From positions 558,001-622,000 of the forward strand of contig JANUWF010002017.1 of NCBI GenBank assembly GCA_026120185.1: a stretch of 64,000 bases of DNA, given 5' to 3'. The DNA is from Voacanga thouarsii (taxonomy: Eukaryota > Streptophyta > Magnoliopsida > Gentianales > Apocynaceae). Position 1 is the stretch's first letter; the number at the start of each line of letters is the position of its first letter. This document shows, piece by piece, positions 47,063 to 57,605 of the stretch. The position numbers and the translations under genes are program-made. The notes below the pieces were generated by a model. The model searched no databases. It saw nothing but the letters and a program-made list of their open reading frames with translations, and had not been told where the DNA came from.

Positions 47063-47400
47063 CAAACACCACCACTGTTTTGGCGACCGAGTCTGATTCC
47101 AATCCAAACGTGCAAAGAGCAGAAAAGAGTGGGAGCAGATAATGAGCATGCATGTTTTGGCAAAGCATCTGCAGGTTGATTTCCCTTAGGGAAAACATGA
47201 CGAATCTGATGAGATTGCAGACACCGGAGGAGCCAGCCAATGTCTTAAATCCTGATCATGAAGGACAGAGGAGCCACTCTGATTCGAAATAATTTGGGCA
47301 AGCAGAAGACTATCAGTTTGTATCATCCGTTGAGAGAACGAATGACAACCTTCTTCTGCAAAAAGACAAAATGCTCTATCGAGCACAGAAAGGAAGAAAC
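47060..47400 (-). pseudogene. LINE RNase H (RVT_3-like) fragment, minus strand
   Basis: C-terminal RNase H-like end of a plant LINE. On the minus strand 47386-47186 reads QRMIQTDSLLLAQIIS, the QTDSLLL part matching the ESDS catalytic strand of the family. After a small frame change, KGNQPADALPKHACSLS follows, matching the usual R-E-A-N-Q-x-A-D-x-L-A end. Nothing else of the LINE remains, so it is a strongly truncated insertion or fragment. It differs from the L1-b RNase H by keeping the Asp in TDS. Confidence 0.7.
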
Positions 47401-47965
47401 AGAAACAGAACCACCATCATGTCCACCACTTTTAAATATATGGGCATCTATTTTTTGAAACCTTTTAGTCAGTAATATGTCAAATAAAAAAATAAGAATG
47501 CGGTTATAGAAAATTTTAGAAAAATGAGAATAGTCGAAAGTTGATTAATCTCAACAGAATATTCTGGACAAGGAAGTATATAGATTAAGCTTTTTAAAAA
47601 TATCACCTAATACATTCTAATTTCAAAACATCACCTTAGGTAGATCTTTCGAAATCTCTGTCCAAACGTGTTTGGATTGGTTTTTGGAAGGAGGTATTTC
47701 GATAACCAATTTTCTACGAAAATCTCCCTTCTATTTTCAAATAAACATAGTTTACTTCAATGCATGCACGTTGCACAGGTTCAAAACTTGTAAAAACATA
47801 GACAAATACATAAAAGAGAGAGGGTTGATGCTTTCTGCTAAGGATTAGAAACGAAACGTTCTTATTAAGCACATAGGTAATAGTAGTTTGTACTTTATTC
47901 AAACCATACAACAAGTAGAACAGAAAAAACACACATCAAATGGACATTAGAAACGGCAGACATGT

Positions 47966-48481
47966 TTATTTATTTATTGTGCTAGGACAAAACATTTTAA
48001 ATAACTTCATAGAGTTGAAAATGAATAACTTCATAGAGTTGAAAATTTCAGGCGCAGACATAAGCCCCCCTCCCAACCGCGACGCAACGCCACGGTGCAC
48101 AACACTTAGGTAAGGAAGGAGCTCTAGGAAAACAACGATGTCTTCTACGAATACAGCCCAACATTCTCTGGTACATTCATTATCGTGGTTATCATCTCAA
48201 TGGATGGAACCCTTGACATTTCAATCTCAGGTAATTCTTTTTCTGCCTCAATCTTATCTTGAGCCTCAGAAACTGCAAAATACCACTAATGTCAGTCATT
48301 ATTTTCAATACATACTACACTAAGAAAAACATAACTATTAAAGAAGATATGAGATCACTTGAATTCAACATTAACTATAACAAAAGAAAGAGAAAAATCA
48401 AAGCTAGGAGAAAGAGAGTGGAAGAGTCAAACCTGCAGAGGCAGCTAGAAAAACAAGAAGGAAGCAAACAAGCTTCGCCAT
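47966..48481 (-). CDS. Small secreted peptide gene, copy 2 (two exons)
   Basis: Exon 1 (48481-48433) encodes MAKLVCFLLVFLAASA, a textbook signal peptide, and ends at a GT donor (GCAG then GTTTGA). Two acceptors are possible. The better-looking one (TTTTGCAG, exon from 48272) gives an acidic segment (AQDKIEAEKELPEIEMS) that stops at TAG after VGLYS. An alternative AG (exon from 48195) continues without a frameshift to the stop at 47966 and gives a 92-residue protein containing ECTRECWAVFVEDIVVFLE, LSVVH and MKLFKMFCPSTINK. The second frame is the one conserved with the copy at 30 kb. So either the alternative acceptor is used or the gene carries a frameshift. The ELPEIE-type segment and CW...VEDI...LSVVH...LFK.FC order recall ECA1/prolamin-like secreted proteins (PF05617); the family call is tentative. 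A 24-bp tandem duplication near the 3' end repeats NSMKLF. Confidence 0.5.
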
Positions 48482-48613
48482 ATACTATATTTGTGCTCAG
48501 AGAAGCTTTTTGAATTTTGTGACTTCGATTGCCAGGAGATCTGCTGCCACAAATACACCTTGCGTTTTAAAATGGCCATTTGAATATTTCATCTATTCCG
48601 TTTTAATGATGGG

Positions 48614-48759
48614 GGAGTGTGTGTACGTATAAATTTTATTTTTAAAATATTCATAATTTTATTATTCATTCTAAATAAAATATTTTTTAGATATATAAAT
48701 TTTATAAAATTCTAAACTAATCTATAAAATTTCAATCTAAATAATTACACACCGACTCT
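48614..48759. repeat. Possible MITE-like AT-rich inverted-repeat element
   Basis: An AT-rich stretch bounded by GGAGTGTGTG at the left and CACACCGACTCTT at the right, whose reverse complement begins AAGAGTCGGTGTG. The ends match imperfectly and no target duplication was confirmed. Confidence 0.25.
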
Positions 48760-49340
48760 TCAAGACATAAATCACTCTTTGTCCCACCTTTCCATTCAAC
48801 TTGGTGTCAATCGTCCTACAAAATTGATATCCAAACACGCATGCCATAAAACACTAGCCCGAATTCACGGTGTCTTTTCCAAAAATGGATTTCAGAATGG
48901 TGTACATCTTCCCATTTTTATAAATTTTTATTTTATAGGAAAATTTTGAAATTCTTTTTAAAAAAAGCTATACAAATTTTGTATTTTGTCCTTTGAACTT
49001 TCTTCAAAAATTTGTAATATTATCTTTTCTCATTAATTTTTTTCATATAATTTTATCCTTTAAATTTAAGGTCGTGATTGAATTCCTCATCCTCCAAGAT
49101 TGATACAACTTAGACAGAAACCATTAAACCAAACAACTCCAAACCTAACCAATTCATGATTGGTGGCTATTGCACCCTGAAAATATTCATACCCACCATC
49201 CACCTAACGTGGACAACGAGGTAGTATAATATGTCGCAGATGACTAACGACTTACTTACTAGAATGACATATGTACAATTTCTTATTTGATTGAGTTTTT
49301 ATTAATACCATAAACTTATGATATAAATAATAGTGACACA
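48760..49340. other. AT-rich intergenic DNA
   Basis: No gene or recognisable element seen between the duplicated block and the chromovirus LTR. Confidence 0.45.
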
Positions 49341-52300
49341 CGTAATACCCTACTAAATTGCGTATTAAAAATTAGATTATTGATTAAATTAGTTCCGTAT
49401 TATAAATTAACCGAATTATTTTTGACTATTTCGTGCGTTTATTATTTGGATTTTTTAGAGAAAATAAAAGAATCAAGATAATTATTTGTATGATCGTAGC
49501 AAGCGATTTATTCACAATTAACTGCCATATTATACATATTTGTATTATATGTAGAAAGTAATTTGTTTGTAATTAATTGCTGTATTGTAACTAAAGAAAT
49601 ATTATACCAATGAATTTCCCTTTTAGAAAAATGACCTGTTGAACAACTTTAAAATTAATTACAAGATTAGTTTTATTTGTTAAGTAAAAAGTTATGGTCA
49701 AATTCGAAGCAAGCTTAATTTTGACTATTTCATTCAATTACATTACTTGACCCAAGACCCATATCTAAGACTCATGAACATCTTAACCCATTAACAAGAT
49801 CCGTTGACTTACAACCCTTGGATTTAGGACATTTTCAAACAAGCTCATCTCAACCCTTAGAACCACAAATGCTCTAGTATAAAAACGTATTTTTTTCCGT
49901 TATTCTCCCCCACCTTGGCCCAACCCTCTCCCATTTCTCTCCATTTTCGTTCTTCCTCCACCATCAAAACAGCTCTTATACTCCTCTCCCATTGAAGCTA
50001 TCGACCAGCTTGGTTGATCAAGAGGAAAGCTTTCTTTCCCTAAACAAAATCTATCGTCTTCTTTCCCCCCACTGTCCTTCACTTCATAGCCCAAGAAACC
50101 TGCGTAGTGGGGTGAAAAGAAGCCTCTCCTACTGATATTTGAAGTCAAAGTTGAGATCTTCAGGGAGGTAAGAGCTAACACCACCCTTCCCTCACTATTA
50201 CGTGCAGCCGAAAGCCATGGCTGCTGTATAAGCTGTAGAAATCTGATATTATGCTCTATTTATGCCTTATTTTGATGTATAAGAGACATAGCTAAGTTAG
50301 AGTACTGAGATATCAAGTAAAGGAAGCACCTTCTATATCAAGAATACATTTTTATTTTCTTTCTTCCCTCCTTGCTGGCCGAAAATCTGCTTTATTGTGC
50401 AGCTTGGTGTAATCTGCTGAAATGTGCTAATTTTGTCTGTGGTTTTAAATGAATGATGTAGTTGTGTTGAGGTCATATGATGCCGTGTATGTATGATTTT
50501 ATGTGTAAATCGTTAAGGGATTTTGATGTTGTTAAGCAGTTTGTATGCTGGTGACAAAAATAGAGAATTGCTGGTTCTGTTTAGAAGTTGAGATGAGTCT
50601 TGCTTGGGCGCTGAAAAATTGTTAGTGGCATTCTTAATTTTTTGTCCTTGTACAGAGAGCCATTGTCAAACCGCAGAAAATCCCTTTTATTGATTGTATT
50701 TTCTCATGATTTTTACATTGCAGAACTTCAAGATGTTCGGAAGATTTTTGAAAAAGAACCAAAAAAACTATTGTAACTTGGGAGATATGAATTTTTTGCA
50801 TTCGCTGCTTAAAGCTGGTTATCGTTTTGATGGGTCTTTGTGTAAAAATTGTTTGAGTCATTTTTTGAGGAAATTTTGGCAATGTAAATACATGGTAATT
50901 TACGTAATATATTAAGGTACATTACTGGAAGTCTTTGTGGAAAAATTAAAATGGTTTTCTCAATTAATTTAATGCATAATTGTGATCCCCATTTTATATT
51001 AAGAGCAGAGTTTTATGTTGAAGTGGAAAATTGAATTTTTACAAGGGAATGGATATAAATGTTTCAAAATTAGGCTTAACTGGATTTTATGAAATGTTTA
51101 GGATGATTGGGGATATAATTGTTAAGACTTTGGAGATTTTCATGAATAATATGATTTTGAGTTATGACACCTTATACCTTTGCAAAATAAAGAACTTTAA
51201 TTTTTACAAAACCTTTTGATTTCTTTGTATGGTCAGTGCTATAATTTGGTGTAGATGCTACTTGGTTAATTAAAATGTTATGTGATTAATTAATTAAAGT
51301 TACCTGATAATTAGGGTTTGCATGGATAATTAGGTTTTCCATGATAATTAGCGCATTAAGTCAAAATTAAGGTTGTGTTTGGCTATTTGCTATAATAAAG
51401 AAATTAGGGATGCTTATGTTATGTGAAGTTGTGAATATTTTAGTAAGCTGTTGAATTTGAGTTAGAATGCTTTATCTTAAATTTAATTTTATTCCTAGGC
51501 ACAATTACGGTGACTTAAGACCTAAGTTATTCCCTAATGTCCTTTAGGGTTTCAATTAGAACATTATTTGGAGGAATATGAGTAGTAAATTAACTCATAT
51601 TTGTTATATATGTATGTTAGACGTGGGGAGCTTAGGCGAAGGTAGAGAAGCCCGAACATAAGTTCAGCAAAGTTGATTAAGCTTGGATAGAGGTAAGTCA
51701 TTTCATCTCAAGCATATTTTCAAAATGCAACATCCATTCAAAAATACCATGTTTAAATTATACAAAATTTGCATTCTAGTGCATATAATATATGCATAAT
51801 TTCAAGAAATGTTTTTATTTATAACATGTAAGTTTTAATTTCAATTATGAGTATGTCACTTTGAGAAATCACTATGCATGAAAATAATGCTTATTACAAG
51901 TAAACACCCTAAAATGATATTACAATTTATTCATGCATAAGTATTTATGTAAAGCCTTCACGAGTATTATGATTATGAAATAGAGCCATGCATCAAATAT
52001 GCATTACACATGGGAATTCACTTATGAATTTCATGCATAGTTAAATTTGTGACCATGTCATGAATTTTATATGTATTGGGTCCAAATGTTATAGCTTTAG
52101 TGAACTACGAGAAATAAACTTAAACTTCTCAAATAAATTTTAGAATAGATATAGAAAGGTTTGTTTTGGATACCCTGGGAAAGATAATGGTGGTTTTGAT
52201 TTTAGTTAGGATGAGACATGGGAATTAACCTCAAAAGACTGGAACAATTTTGGAAATAATGTAATTATTCTATATTGGAATAATGAACTCTTGAACCTTT

Positions 52301-52725
52301 AAATAATGACATTGAGATCACAATGGGAATGGCCATAGGGCTAGTTTTCATTAGATTAGGAAAGCATTCCAATAGATTGGCCGTCTTTGGAAAGTTATCT
52401 TTTTCCAAATGGGGCGGCAGTTCTATTAGATGTGTACGGTCCTTAGCTAACAACACGGTCTTCAAGTGGAGTCGAAGGATGAACCTGTGATATCCGGTTT
52501 GATTTTTATATGAGGGAGATGGCGGGGTGTTCCATTAGAAGGGATGTATATCCTAACCAATTATTTGGCATTACACATGTTGTTACCATATACATAACAG
52601 ATTGTGGTATGTTATCATATTACGAGAATCTTTTGATACACAGAATATGGTTCTGTAATGGGTTCAAGACTTTTGGAAGAATGAATTTAGTGTTCCAGAA
52701 AGGTTACGCAAATAATTTTTACCCG

Positions 52726-52760
<35 letters not shown>

Positions 52761-53240
52761 AAGATACTGGTTTTGTACTTGCAAAATCTTCCCAAAAATG
52801 ATAATGAAAATTATTTGAATTATGAATATATCTATTCAAGTCTAAATTACTCATGTATCATGTCATTGAATTTTGAAATTGTGACACGAACTCATGCACT
52901 TTAGTCTTACTGAAATTTTTATAATCTCACACGACTTTTCTAGTTATGCTTTTAGGGTAAGGTGAGCTTGTCAAATTGAGGATTAGACTTGTCATTTGTA
53001 ATAGTGATAGTTTTGATACATTATTTATTGTCATTATTCATATGCTTAGAAGTCTTATTTTGGATATTTAAATTTATGATGGGGTTGTAATAGTCCTAAT
53101 CGAAGAACTTCTAGTTTTATAGACTTATTTATCTCTCTCTTTTTTTTTTTATTTACTACCATATTAGAAGGACCTCTTGGCCGAAGGACCGAGGCGACAT
53201 CCCCAGCTCGATTGGGCTATGTATGTAGTGGGATATTACA
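49341..53240 (+). mobile_element. Chromovirus-type LTR E (5' LTR), about 3.9 kb
   Basis: Starts CGTAATACCCTACTAAATTG, where chromovirus LTRs usually begin TGTAA-ACCC, and ends GGGATATTACA just before a Met-tRNA-type primer site. A TATA-like box (TAGTATAAAAACG) lies at about 49875, followed by a C/T-rich leader. The length fits Tekay/Del-type LTRs. The short ORFs within it have no recognisable content. It contains a (TA)n run at 52731-52757. The left end has lost the first T of TG, so the exact first base is uncertain by one or two. Confidence 0.72.
52731..52757. repeat. (TA)n microsatellite
   Basis: About 13 TA units inside LTR E. Confidence 0.9.
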
Positions 53241-53242
53241 AT

Positions 53243-53254
53243 TAGTATAAGAGC
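53243..53254 (+). promoter_or_regulatory. Primer binding site, Met-tRNA type (degenerate)
   Basis: TAGTATAAGAGC follows the LTR end by two bases; the usual site is TGGTATCAGAGC. It is followed by CTAGGCTT, as in many chromoviruses. Confidence 0.72.
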
Positions 53255-54290
53255 CTAGGCTTGAATTAAAACTTAGGTTTAGATTAAACCTAGGATAGGA
53301 TTGAGCCTAGGATTAGGTAATTTCCTTGAATTTATGGCTCTAGAACCTATGTTGTTTGGTATGCCTAAATGTTTTGTAGAATATAAGTAGCTATCCATTA
53401 CGGTTCTTTTGAAGAATTTGATAAATGTGCTTATGCGAGACTCCTCAAGTACAAGAGGGCTAGATGTGATGATGAGATATTAGATCTTGGTACTCTTTCA
53501 TATCTTTTGATTTCGACTCCCCTTTGATTGACAAATTTGGTTATGAGTAAGAGTTTAGTGATGGTAACCTTCGTGGGAACTTGAAATTTAACATTGATAT
53601 TTTTTCAGATGTATGATTTTCTATTATTCTGGGTATTTATGAATGCATAATGGGGACATTGTTCAAAGTGTCCTAAAAATGCATGGGGTATATTGAACGT
53701 GAAATATTTCTATATATCTTGTTATTTGATTGAGCATGATATGTGCATTTACTTGCTCATGGTATATAGCATATTTACATTTTAATTTTGGGATGGAATG
53801 GTTAGTTAAGGAATACCTCATTGAGGGGCATTTAGATATCATCTAAGTGTCAAATTAGGGGGGGGTGAGTTCATAGGAATGGATGTCACTTATGACATGT
53901 ATTGTTGTAGTGGATGCAATCACACCAATAGAAAATGTAGACATTGAAAGGACAACGCCGAGTAGGAGAAACTTCCTTACTAAGTGGGTAACTAGGTTGC
54001 AGAGGAAGAATGAGGGAAAACAAAAAAGAACAACATCAACAAGAGCTGGTACAAACTTAGCAACTTGCACCCTTGAGAGATACTTCGAATTCGATAACTT
54101 GTAATTCCTGTGATGGAGAGGACATAAAGCAAGCTATTGTTGGTTGAAGAATTTGTCATAGAAGATGTCTTAATTGTGGGAACACTACCCATTCAAGGGA
54201 CAATTGTCCGAAGCTACCTCGATTGAATCAAAGAAACCCTACTCTGCCACTATACCCAGTTGATTGATGTAACACGACTAAAGCCAATGG
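53255..54290 (+). pseudogene. Chromovirus gag remnant with CCHC knuckle
   Basis: Leader and Gag of the chromovirus. The N-terminal Gag is unrecognisable. The piece at 53883-54104 is basic and Thr/Arg-rich (RTTPSRRNFLTKW). At about 54160-54205 the frame reads CLNCGNTTHSRDNCP, an intact CCHC knuckle, then NPTLPLYPVD and a stop near 54267. Several stops and frame changes make Gag non-functional. Confidence 0.75.
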
Positions 54291-54339
54291 AAGAGACAAC
54301 TTGAAGCCATTGAGTAAAGGGCAAAATGTTCACTTTGAT

Positions 54340-54660
54340 CAATAGAAACTTGGAAGCAAATATAGTTGCAGTGGGAAGTACACTTATTATCTAAGGTCAT
54401 GCTGTGAATGTGTTAACTGATCTTTGTTACATTCATTTTATTGTGACCTCAAAGTGCACTTAGTAGTATCGTGGTTGTTTGGAATTTTCCTTTGACTTAT
54501 TCGTAAGTATTTGTTTTAGTGAAAGGATGGGAACTGATGGACTTTTATTCCGAATAAGAGATTATAAGTTGGAGGCATGGTGTAATTTAATAAATAAGGT
54601 ATGGGTATGGGCATATGAGAGAAAGGTTAGGATATTTATTATTTTCAAGGGCTAATGTTT
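54340..54660 (+). pseudogene. Chromovirus protease remnant
   Basis: Follows Gag. One frame contains HAVNVLTDLCYIHFIVTSKC, which corresponds to the family's vLiDsGsTHSFvs-type active site. The catalytic Asp remains in LTD, but the Ser-Gly or Thr-Gly after it is gone (DLC). Flanking text such as ERMGTDGLLFRI is consistent with the rest of the domain. Non-functional. Confidence 0.5.
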
Positions 54661-55500
54661 AGAATTTATTACGAAGTTATGTATGTATATGCCTCTAAAC
54701 TATCAAGTACCCTGTTAGTGAAGACTCTTGTTGAAAAATTAAAAAAGGTTCAAAATATGCACAAAGATATAGGATTATAGTGGGAAAGGAAGAACTACCA
54801 GGGGATCTTGATCGTATGATTTTCAAGGAATTGCTACCTTATCTTAGGTAAGGATTGGCGATCAAAATATTATGCCTGGGAAGAACATAAAAACAAGGAG
54901 GTGCAGTATAATAGGCTTAGAGGAGATGTATTGGAATCTACATATAAAGCTAAGTAAAGCAGTTGCTAGGATAAGAACACATCCGGTCTAATACTTCACT
55001 ATGGAGGAACCCCGTTATTATTTGCAGGAAGAAGAACAAAACCTTTAGAAGATTTAGCTATTTAACTATTCAGAACAAATATCCTCTTCTGTCATTGATG
55101 AATTGTCTAATCAGTTACAAGGATCATGCTACTATTCCAAATTGGATATGGGATATAAGATATTACTAGGTGAGAATCTAAGGAAAGAATATTCCTAAGA
55201 TTATATTTATTACTAGGTATAAAAACATAGTATCTGAAGTCGTTTCTGATGTTGTTATAGGAGCATAAGCTTTTAGGCAAGTTTAGTTTTGGTTGAGCAC
55301 TATTTCAACTTTATTTGGTAACTAAGGATAGATTAATAAAGGCTTATCTAGTGGCAGCAACAGCTAAATTGAATTAGACTGAGGATGTCTTGGAGGTTCA
55401 AAGTTTCTTTGGAATAGCAGAATATTATTGCCACATTATTATAGAATTTTGGCCATTGCCTCACCTTTGACTGTCTATTACAGAAGGACATATCGTTCTT
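54661..55500 (+). pseudogene. Chromovirus reverse transcriptase remnant
   Basis: Strongly decayed RT. Recognisable pieces are VIDELSNQLQGSCYYSKLDMGY near 55095-55160 (shorter core: SKLDMGY, matching FSKIDLRSGY, with the first catalytic Asp kept), PKIIFITRYKNI near 55195, and VQSFFGIAEYYCHII near 55395, matching the RT-RNase H linker EIRSFLGLAGYYRR. The YADD-type motif was not found. Several frames and stops. Confidence 0.65.
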
Positions 55501-55935
55501 GTAAAGTGAAAAGTGGGAGAAGAGTTTCTAAGAGCTCAAGACAAGGCTCATGATGACACCATGTTAATATTACTCGAAGAAGGGGCGCACTATACTTTAT
55601 ATATGGATGCTTCAAATGAAGGATTGAGAGTAGCACTGATGCAGGAAAATAAAGTTGTGGCCTTCGTTTTGAGAAAAATCAAACTACATGAGGGCACACG
55701 ATCTGGAATTAGTTGCTATTATGTTTGCCCTGAAGAAGTGATGGCAGTACTTGTATGGTGTTGAGTATGAAATATTGACGGATCACAAAAGCTTAAAGTA
55801 CATATTCAAACAAGAGGACCTGAACTTGAGACAAAGAAGATGGGGGGAATTTTTGGAAGAGTGTTGAGGCCCAGTCAATTATCACCCGAAACAGGCCAAT
55901 GTGGTTGCTGACACATTAAGCAAAAAAAAGTGAAG
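55501..55935 (+). pseudogene. Chromovirus RNase H domain remnant
   Basis: RT-linked RNase H, which removes the RNA strand in replication. 55513-55680 contains LYMDASNEGLRVALMQENK, matching the tDASxxGlGavLmQ motif with its Asp. After a one-base shift near 55700, text continues with [18 protein letters not shown], then [15 protein letters not shown], a stop, and NYHPKQANVVADTLSKK. The Asp of TDHKS and of VAD are both present. Frameshifts and a TGA in place of the usual Tyr-Asp region break the frame. Confidence 0.85.
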
Positions 55936-56175
55936 TTATCTAGACTGTGAGCTTAAAAAGTGAAGACAGAACTTAAGAAGACTGTAGGATTACTACAACC
56001 CTTGCAGGTATCAAAATAGAAATAGGAGAATGTCACTATAGACTTTATCACTGAACTACCAATAAGTAGGACTCAAAAGGATGTTGTTTGGGCAGTAGTA
56101 GATCGACTGACTAAGACTGCATATTTTATACCCGTGAACGTGAGGTATTCTATGGAAAAGCTAGGACAACTCTAC
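55936..56175 (+). pseudogene. Chromovirus integrase N-terminal core, cut by insertion
   Basis: The frame from about 56025 reads NVTIDFITELPISRTQKD, then VVDRLTKTAYFIPVNVRYS and EKLGQLY, the beginning of the integrase catalytic core with the first two conserved Asp positions visible (TIDF, VVDR). It ends abruptly at 56175, where the family-B LTR begins. The rest of the integrase must lie beyond the window. Confidence 0.85.
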
Positions 56176-57582
56176 TGATAAGGGCTAAATTCATCAATAA
56201 TTTCCTAGTTATTTAAGAATATTTTGTGATACATTTGAGGTAATAACTAGTCATAGTCCTTCATATTTGATATTTTACCTTTGGAAAAGTATTTTGGTGT
56301 TTTATTGCATAACAAAAGGAGAAATGATGAAAAATTGTAGCCTTTGCAATGCATGGCAGCGCCTATCGTTCGGAGCACATCAAGCATGACCAGAGACTGA
56401 GCTGGTTTTAAGGCAACAAGTTTCTTTTTCCAAGTAGATTTTGGTAATTTCAGTCAGATTCTTTTGGGAACTCTTTCAACCACAGAAAAGGACTCTTGTA
56501 AGCAATTTTTGGCAATTAGAACTCCTATAAATATAAGAGAATAAAATTGTACAAAATAGATTTCAATTCTTCAATATAATATCTTTAGAAAACTCCTACA
56601 GAAACACCCAAATTTAGGAGGAACAAGGAGAATTCTTGGAGAATAGGAGAAGGTTTCTCAAGGAGATTCCATGGAAGAAGAAGGATTACTTATCTATGAA
56701 TGGTTTTTTTTTCTTCTTTGTAACTTATTGATAATTTGAGATAAATGTTTTAATTGTTTTTAGAGGATATTCTTTTGGATTCATGATTTTGTATTGATTT
56801 TAGTTCCTTGAACAGTTGATTATTACTCTTGGTACTTAATTACTTGCTTTTATTAAGGAATTGATTGATTGATTCTTCTTATCAACTTGCTTGAAAAATA
56901 GGTTAATTGTGGTTTTGAATTTAATTAATTTCATATTTGTTATCTCTTAACTTACTTGAAAAAGAAGTTAATTGTCAAGAACTTAGGTAATCAAAGATTA
57001 GTTGATAATTGCTAACATATAGATTCATTGGCTAATTTCATTCTTTAAATCACCTAGAATATAAGGATTTGTGTGAGAATTAATTTTAATGTATCTTTTG
57101 GGTAATTGGTTGAGACATAATATGTTTGCTAATTTAACTAAAAAAAATACTAACTCCACGGATTGCAAACAAAGTGGGTCTATTTTAATTCCTTCATGAT
57201 GCCAAAACAATAATTAATTGAGTAAGTTGCTAGTCAATCATTATTGTGTATTCAAGGATTTCTATCTATTTACAAGTCTTTTCTCTTTATTCTCACTACT
57301 TGATTGTCCTTTGTGACTTTTCTTGTGTAACTTGTTTTTCTCTAGTACATTAGGTTTGTGTTTTATTTACCTCTATTTCTTTGTTTTATTGGCTAAACAA
57401 CAAAGATTTGGGTAAAGTAAGGTGGGAGCCTAAGTTCTTCTGGATTCGATACTTGTATTTCCTATCCTATATGATAGGTATACTTGCATGTATGTGTGAT
57501 TTTAGTGTCTAACATTTTAATTAAAACTTGATTGATTGTGAACTTTGTTGATAATATTTTCTACACTCAAAAACACGCATCA
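56176..57582 (+). mobile_element. LTR of family B (5' LTR), 1407 bp
   Basis: Starts TGATAAGGGCTAAATTCATC and ends AAACACGCATCA, followed by a primer site. It is a relative of family A: the first 120 bases share most of their text. It inserted in the chromovirus integrase; TCTAC at 56171-56175 is the left half of the expected 5-bp duplication. TATA box CTATAAATAT at 56525-56534. The matching 3' LTR starts at 59801. Confidence 0.88.
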
Positions 57583-57588
57583 AGTTTT

Positions 57589-57605
57589 TGGCGCTATTGT
57601 CGGGG
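57589..57605 (+). promoter_or_regulatory. Primer binding site of family-B element
   Basis: TGGCGCTATTGTCGGGG, close to TGGCGCCGTTGCCGGGG, the site found in many Tat/Athila-lineage elements and generally assigned to Asp-tRNA. Two or three positions differ by transitions. Confidence 0.8.

Larger units (their letters stand above)
46790..48620. repeat. Segmental duplication, block 2
   Basis: Counterpart of 29020-30400 in the same orientation. It differs by a minus-strand LINE RNase H fragment with TA repeat (about 47023-47430). It lacks the SINE and the mini-retroposon of block 1. It retains exon 1 of the small peptide gene. Confidence 0.8.

Noticed and set aside
47998..48170. Knottin-like reading of the 48-kb gene (a frame with C-x6-C, CC and two later Cys)
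   Set aside because: The Cys pattern looked like a knottin antimicrobial peptide, but in the paralogue the differences are silent only in another frame, and the Cys frame has stops just upstream. The conserved frame was preferred.
48305..48325. ACACTAAGAAAAAC as a CACTA terminus
   Set aside because: It lies in the intron of the peptide gene within duplicated DNA and has no subterminal repeats or partner.
50634..51219. ORFs of 62-82 codons within LTR E
   Set aside because: Chance ORFs in AT-rich LTR sequence; overlapping on both strands and without conserved motifs.
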